Assembly (NCBI GenBank): GCA_963169055.1
Contig: CAUJFU010000391.1
Coordinates: forward strand, 1-8,186
DNA: 8,186 bases
Source of the DNA: Myxococcota bacterium
Lineage (GTDB): Bacteria; Myxococcota_C; UBA6777
Direction of reading: 5' to 3'
Shown here: positions 5,697 through 8,186 of the stretch, piece after piece
Position numbering within the stretch: the stretch's first letter is position 1
Layout: every line of letters starts with the position of its first letter
Notes under the pieces: generated by a model
Told to the model about the DNA's origin: nothing
Databases searched by the model: none
What the model saw: only the letters and a program-made list of their open reading frames with translations
Translations under genes and position numbers: made by a program

Positions 5697-7985
5697 TCAA
5701 ATGGAAGCCGTTTTGGGGGTGATCTGTCGTTTCGGCAGCAGGGCGATCAGCACACCGATCAGCATCAAGAAGCCGCCAAACCACAGCCAAAAGACCAGTG
5801 GATTGAGATAAAACTTGAAGTGCGCAAGCAGCGGCTTTCCCGGTTCTGCTTCCCACGTCACAAGAATCGCATAGATATCGTCGGTGATGCGCGTCATCAG
5901 AGCCACTTCGGTGGTCGGTTCGGGGTGTTTGTTAAACTTTTCACGGGCAGGAACCAGCGAGCCAAGAGCGGTGCCCGTTTTGAATACAGCGAGATCGACT
6001 TGAAGCGGCGAAGCAGGAGTACCTTGCGCAAAACGCGGATTTTGGATGCGCAACAACTTTCCTTGGAAGGGGATAGCTTGGTTGGCATCGAAGGTACGCG
6101 GTGGCTCGTTGGGGGTGCGGACTTCGATCTGTACGGATTGTTGGGGTTCAAGCGCACCTTTGAGTCGCGTGAGACGCAGGGTGCTTGTGCCTACATCAAG
6201 GCGCGTCGGTTGATTTTCAGAGATCGTGATCGTGCGTTCTAATTGGCTTTTAAAAAGGCTGAGATAACCTTCATACGTGCGTTTTTGGCGATCCTTCCAC
6301 GCTTTCATCCCATCAAAGCGCACAAGATAACCACTCCCAAGATCGGCCAGTTCGCCTTGGCTCATCGCAGCAGCTTTTTCGAGGCGAAAGCCGTACCCCG
6401 CAAAGCCAAGAAATGCGAACACTACGCCCACATGAACCAGATAACCGCCATAACGCCGACGCATCTTCCCAAGGTGTTTGCGGGTGGTCGTCCAAACGCT
6501 TTCTCCGCTGCGACGGCGTTGTGTGACTTCTTCGTGCAGTTCGACATAAAGCGCCACAAGCACAAAAACACACAAACCTGCAACCACGCTCGAAGCGATG
6601 CGCGTAAAAGGATCAGGGTCACCCGCTCCCCAACTCGAAAACAGCGCGTGAAAAGCAAAGCCTCCCACCGTACCCGCCAACAAGGGTTGTACCAACAGCC
6701 TCATCAATCGGGCAGGATCCACCTTTCGCCAACCCAACAGGGGACAAACCCCCAACAAGACCAATAAACCAAGCGCAACAGGAGACATCGCACGATTAAA
6801 AAAGGCTGGCCCAACCGTCGCTTTGGTTCCGTGAGTATACTCTCGCAGCAACGGGTAAGTTGTCCCAAGCAAGACAATAAACGTCGCGATCGAAAAGAGG
6901 GCATTGTTTAGCAAAAAGCTCGCTTCACGCGAGATCGGAGACGTCAAGATGTTGTGCGACGCAAGCCCCTTGCGGCGGTAGATCATCATCCCAAAAGAAA
7001 CCACCAAAACAAGCACAAGAAAAACCACAAAGAAAGCACCGATATCCGAACGTGCGAACGCATGAATACTCGATATCAGACCACTTCGCGTCAAAAATGT
7101 CCCAAAGACTGTCAAGAAAAAAGTGATGATCAATAGCGACATATTCCATACCTTCATCATCCCTTGACGCTCTTGAATCATCGAAGAATGAACGAATGCT
7201 GTGGCAGTTAACCACGGGAGAAATGAGGCATTTTCTACAGGATCCCACGCCCAAAAGCCGCCCCATCCGAGCTCGTTGTAGGCCCAATACGCGCCAAGAA
7301 GATTACCAAGCGTCAGAAAAGTCCACGACACCAGTGTCCAACGACGGCTTGCAAGCAGCCAACGATTGTCCAGTTTGTTGGCGACCATCGCGGCCATCCC
7401 AAGGGCGTAAGGGATGTAAAAGGTGATTAGCCCCATGTACAACGTAGGCGGATGGATCGCCATGACGAACGTTTGAAGAAGAGGATTCAGCCCTTTTCCG
7501 TCCGCAGGTGGCTGAGGCAAGATCCCGAAAGGATCGGCTGCAAAGAAGGTAATGATCGCAAAAAAAAGCTGAACGCCCGAAACAGTCGCAAGAAAGGAAG
7601 GATGAAGATCAGGATAATAGTGTCGGACTTGGGTGATGGCGATCAACGAAAGCACACCCATCAAGAACGTCCAAAACAACAAAGAGCCGTCTTGTCCGCC
7701 CCAGCCCGCGCAAAACAGATAAAAAGCAGGCATGGCACGCTCAGAATAACGCGCCACATAACTAATTGAAAAATCATGTGCAAAAAAAGCGTAAATTAAG
7801 ATCGTGTACGCGACGATCATGATCAGACTAAAACCAACGGAAGCGCGATGGCTTGCCTGAACGAAACGCACATCTTTTCGACGGATCGCGATCAAAGCAA
7901 GCCAAAAGGCAAGACTGACACTCACAAGTGAGAGGATCATCAAGGCTTGCCCGAAGGTAGCAAGAGTGGAAGCAAAAAGCGGCAT
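5697..7985 (-). CDS. ccmF: Cytochrome c heme lyase subunit CcmF (System I cytochrome c maturation)
   Basis: CcmF is the inner-membrane component of the System I cytochrome c synthase that, with CcmH, attaches heme delivered by CcmE to apocytochromes c in the periplasm. The 762-residue product has many hydrophobic segments. It carries the family landmarks: WGGQDGSLLFW (95-105), AIHPPTLYMG (176-185), the WWD heme-handling motif WGGFWAWDPVENASF (241-255), FVHSS (264-268), RSGLISSIHAF (300-310), YGGYLVHVGV (512-521) and the final NPLVFWLWFGG segment (728-738). His178, His266, His308 and His518 fit the four conserved His that flank the WWD region or bind heme b. Residues about 535-722 form a periplasmic domain that looks larger than in E. 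coli CcmF. AGGAG ten bases upstream supports ATG 7985. Other ccm genes are not in the window; ccmF heads a probable two-gene transcript with proC. Confidence 0.96.
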   Translation of the reverse strand: MPLFASTLATFGQALMILSLVSVSLAFWLALIAIRRKDVRFVQASHRASVGFSLIMIVAYTILIYAFFAHDFSISYVARYSERAMPAFYLFCAGWGGQDGSLLFWTFLMGVLSLIAITQVRHYYPDLHPSFLATVSGVQLFFAIITFFAADPFGILPQPPADGKGLNPLLQTFVMAIHPPTLYMGLITFYIPYALGMAAMVANKLDNRWLLASRRWTLVSWTFLTLGNLLGAYWAYNELGWGGFWAWDPVENASFLPWLTATAFVHSSMIQERQGMMKVWNMSLLIITFFLTVFGTFLTRSGLISSIHAFARSDIGAFFVVFLVLVLVVSFGMMIYRRKGLASHNILTSPISREASFLLNNALFSIATFIVLLGTTYPLLREYTHGTKATVGPAFFNRAMSPVALGLLVLLGVCPLLGWRKVDPARLMRLLVQPLLAGTVGGFAFHALFSSWGAGDPDPFTRIASSVVAGLCVFVLVALYVELHEEVTQRRRSGESVWTTTRKHLGKMRRRYGGYLVHVGVVFAFLGFAGYGFRLEKAAAMSQGELADLGSGYLVRFDGMKAWKDRQKRTYEGYLSLFKSQLERTITISENQPTRLDVGTSTLRLTRLKGALEPQQSVQIEVRTPNEPPRTFDANQAIPFQGKLLRIQNPRFAQGTPASPLQVDLAVFKTGTALGSLVPAREKFNKHPEPTTEVALMTRITDDIYAILVTWEAEPGKPLLAHFKFYLNPLVFWLWFGGFLMLIGVLIALLPKRQITPKTASI

Positions 7986-7995
7986 GGGTGATCTG

Positions 7996-8000
7996 CTCCT
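7996..8000 (-). promoter_or_regulatory. Ribosome binding site of ccmF
   Basis: AGGAG on the minus strand lies ten bases before ATG 7985 and supports that start. It falls in a CTAC-CTGC-GTAG mini-hairpin region, too short to argue for regulation. Confidence 0.6.
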
Positions 8001-8008
8001 ACGCAGGT

Positions 8009-8035
8009 AGTATAAAAAATCGGATGTATTGAAAA
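8009..8035 (-). promoter_or_regulatory. Candidate promoter of the ccmF-proC transcript
   Basis: On the minus strand TATACT (8014-8009; five of six -10 bases) follows TTTTCA (8035-8030; four of six -35 bases) with a 15-base spacer. The gap is slightly short, and a weaker -35 (TTCTTT, 8038-8033) would give 18. A start near 8002 would make a leader of about 17 bases containing the AGGAG site. Confidence 0.42.
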
Positions 8036-8055
8036 GAAATCGAGGAAGGAGGAAG

Positions 8056-8080
8056 GTAAAAGAGAGGGATGGGGCCTCTC
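8056..8080 (-). terminator. Weak hairpin with short T-run, possible terminator on the minus strand
   Basis: GAGAGG (8080-8075 on the minus strand) pairs perfectly with CCTCTC (8067-8062) across a seven-base loop and is followed by TTTTACC. The six-base stem and four-T tail are weak for an intrinsic terminator. It could end an upstream minus-strand gene before the ccmF promoter; otherwise it lies in the leader of a divergent plus-strand gene. Confidence 0.28.
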
Positions 8081-8084
8081 AGGA

Positions 8085-8186
8085 ATGGATCGTTCAACGG
8101 AGCCTCAGGTGCCGATAAAAGGGACTGGTACGATATCCGAGAAAAATGTGATCGAAACGTCGGCACGATTGGTTGTCGCGGTCCTA
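8085..8186 (+). CDS. Possible start of a divergent gene, cut by the right edge
   Basis: From ATG 8085 the plus frame is open for 34 codons to the edge. The encoded start is polar and then becomes hydrophobic (TSARLVVAVL), as in an N-terminal helix; I do not recognise a family. ATG 8085 has AGGA directly against it, which is too close. GTG 8109, with GGAG six bases upstream, is a better-supported alternative that would drop eight residues. Two ATA codons and the short length leave this uncertain. A competing reading is the tail of a minus-strand gene ending at TGA 8107-8105. Confidence 0.33.
   Translation, partial: MDRSTEPQVPIKGTGTISEKNVIETSARLVVAVL

Noticed and set aside
5685-6767. Two long plus-strand frames (185 and 174 codons) opposite ccmF
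   Set aside because: They are shadows of the ccmF frame, whose heme-handling motifs and membrane segments are unambiguous.
7560-7567. Eight-A/T homopolymer inside ccmF as a slippage site
   Set aside because: It encodes part of a Leu-Phe-Phe membrane segment where T-rich codons are expected, and phase-switching an essential assembly protein is unlikely.
1-8186. CRISPR arrays, insertion sequences, tRNA or rRNA genes
   Set aside because: I saw no regularly spaced repeats, no transposase-like product and no cloverleaf or rRNA sequence on either strand.

Overview
This is an ordinary chromosomal stretch from a Gram-negative bacterium. A System I cytochrome c maturation protein (CcmF) points to a Gram-negative cell. 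A PP2C phosphatase of the style common in Myxococcota and related former Deltaproteobacteria, next to a DUF4388 (PatA N-terminal-like) protein, suggests a deltaproteobacterial-type lineage such as Myxococcota, Bradymonadia or Bdellovibrionota. The base composition looks fairly balanced, unlike the very GC-rich cultured myxobacteria. The lineage is an inference from gene style, not a measured result.

Layout from left to right. Positions 1-1397 (minus) hold the first 465 codons of a DUF4388-type protein that runs off the left edge and ends in a long Pro/Ala/Ser/Thr-rich linker. A 235-base divergent spacer with a good sigma70-type promoter separates it from a complete PP2C Ser/Thr phosphatase at 1633-2409 (plus). 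Convergent to that is a sugar-1-phosphate nucleotidyltransferase of the MurU / mannose-1-phosphate guanylyltransferase type at 2468-3475 (minus, GTG start). A 378-base divergent spacer with inverted repeats follows, then a FliA/WhiG-type sigma factor at 3854-4699 (plus). A 129-base convergent spacer carries one copy of a 33-bp imperfect direct repeat; the second copy covers the 3' end and stop codon of proC. Then come proC (4829-5662, minus) and ccmF (5697-7985, minus), 34 bases apart and probably cotranscribed as ccmF-proC. The last 201 bases hold a candidate ccmF promoter, a small hairpin and possibly the start of a divergent gene.

The genes do not form one pathway. The left half is regulatory: a DUF4388 protein, a phosphatase that presumably opposes Hanks-type kinases, and an alternative sigma factor, with a cell-envelope sugar-nucleotide enzyme between them. 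The right half is housekeeping: proline synthesis and cytochrome c assembly. I saw no CRISPR array, insertion sequence, tRNA, rRNA or phage gene, and no convincing new multi-gene system. The most unusual point is an uninterrupted nine-G tract in the active-site loop of the nucleotidyltransferase: one-base slippage either way would end the protein before its catalytic Asp, as in phase-variable genes. The other unexplained structure is the repeat over the proC stop codon.
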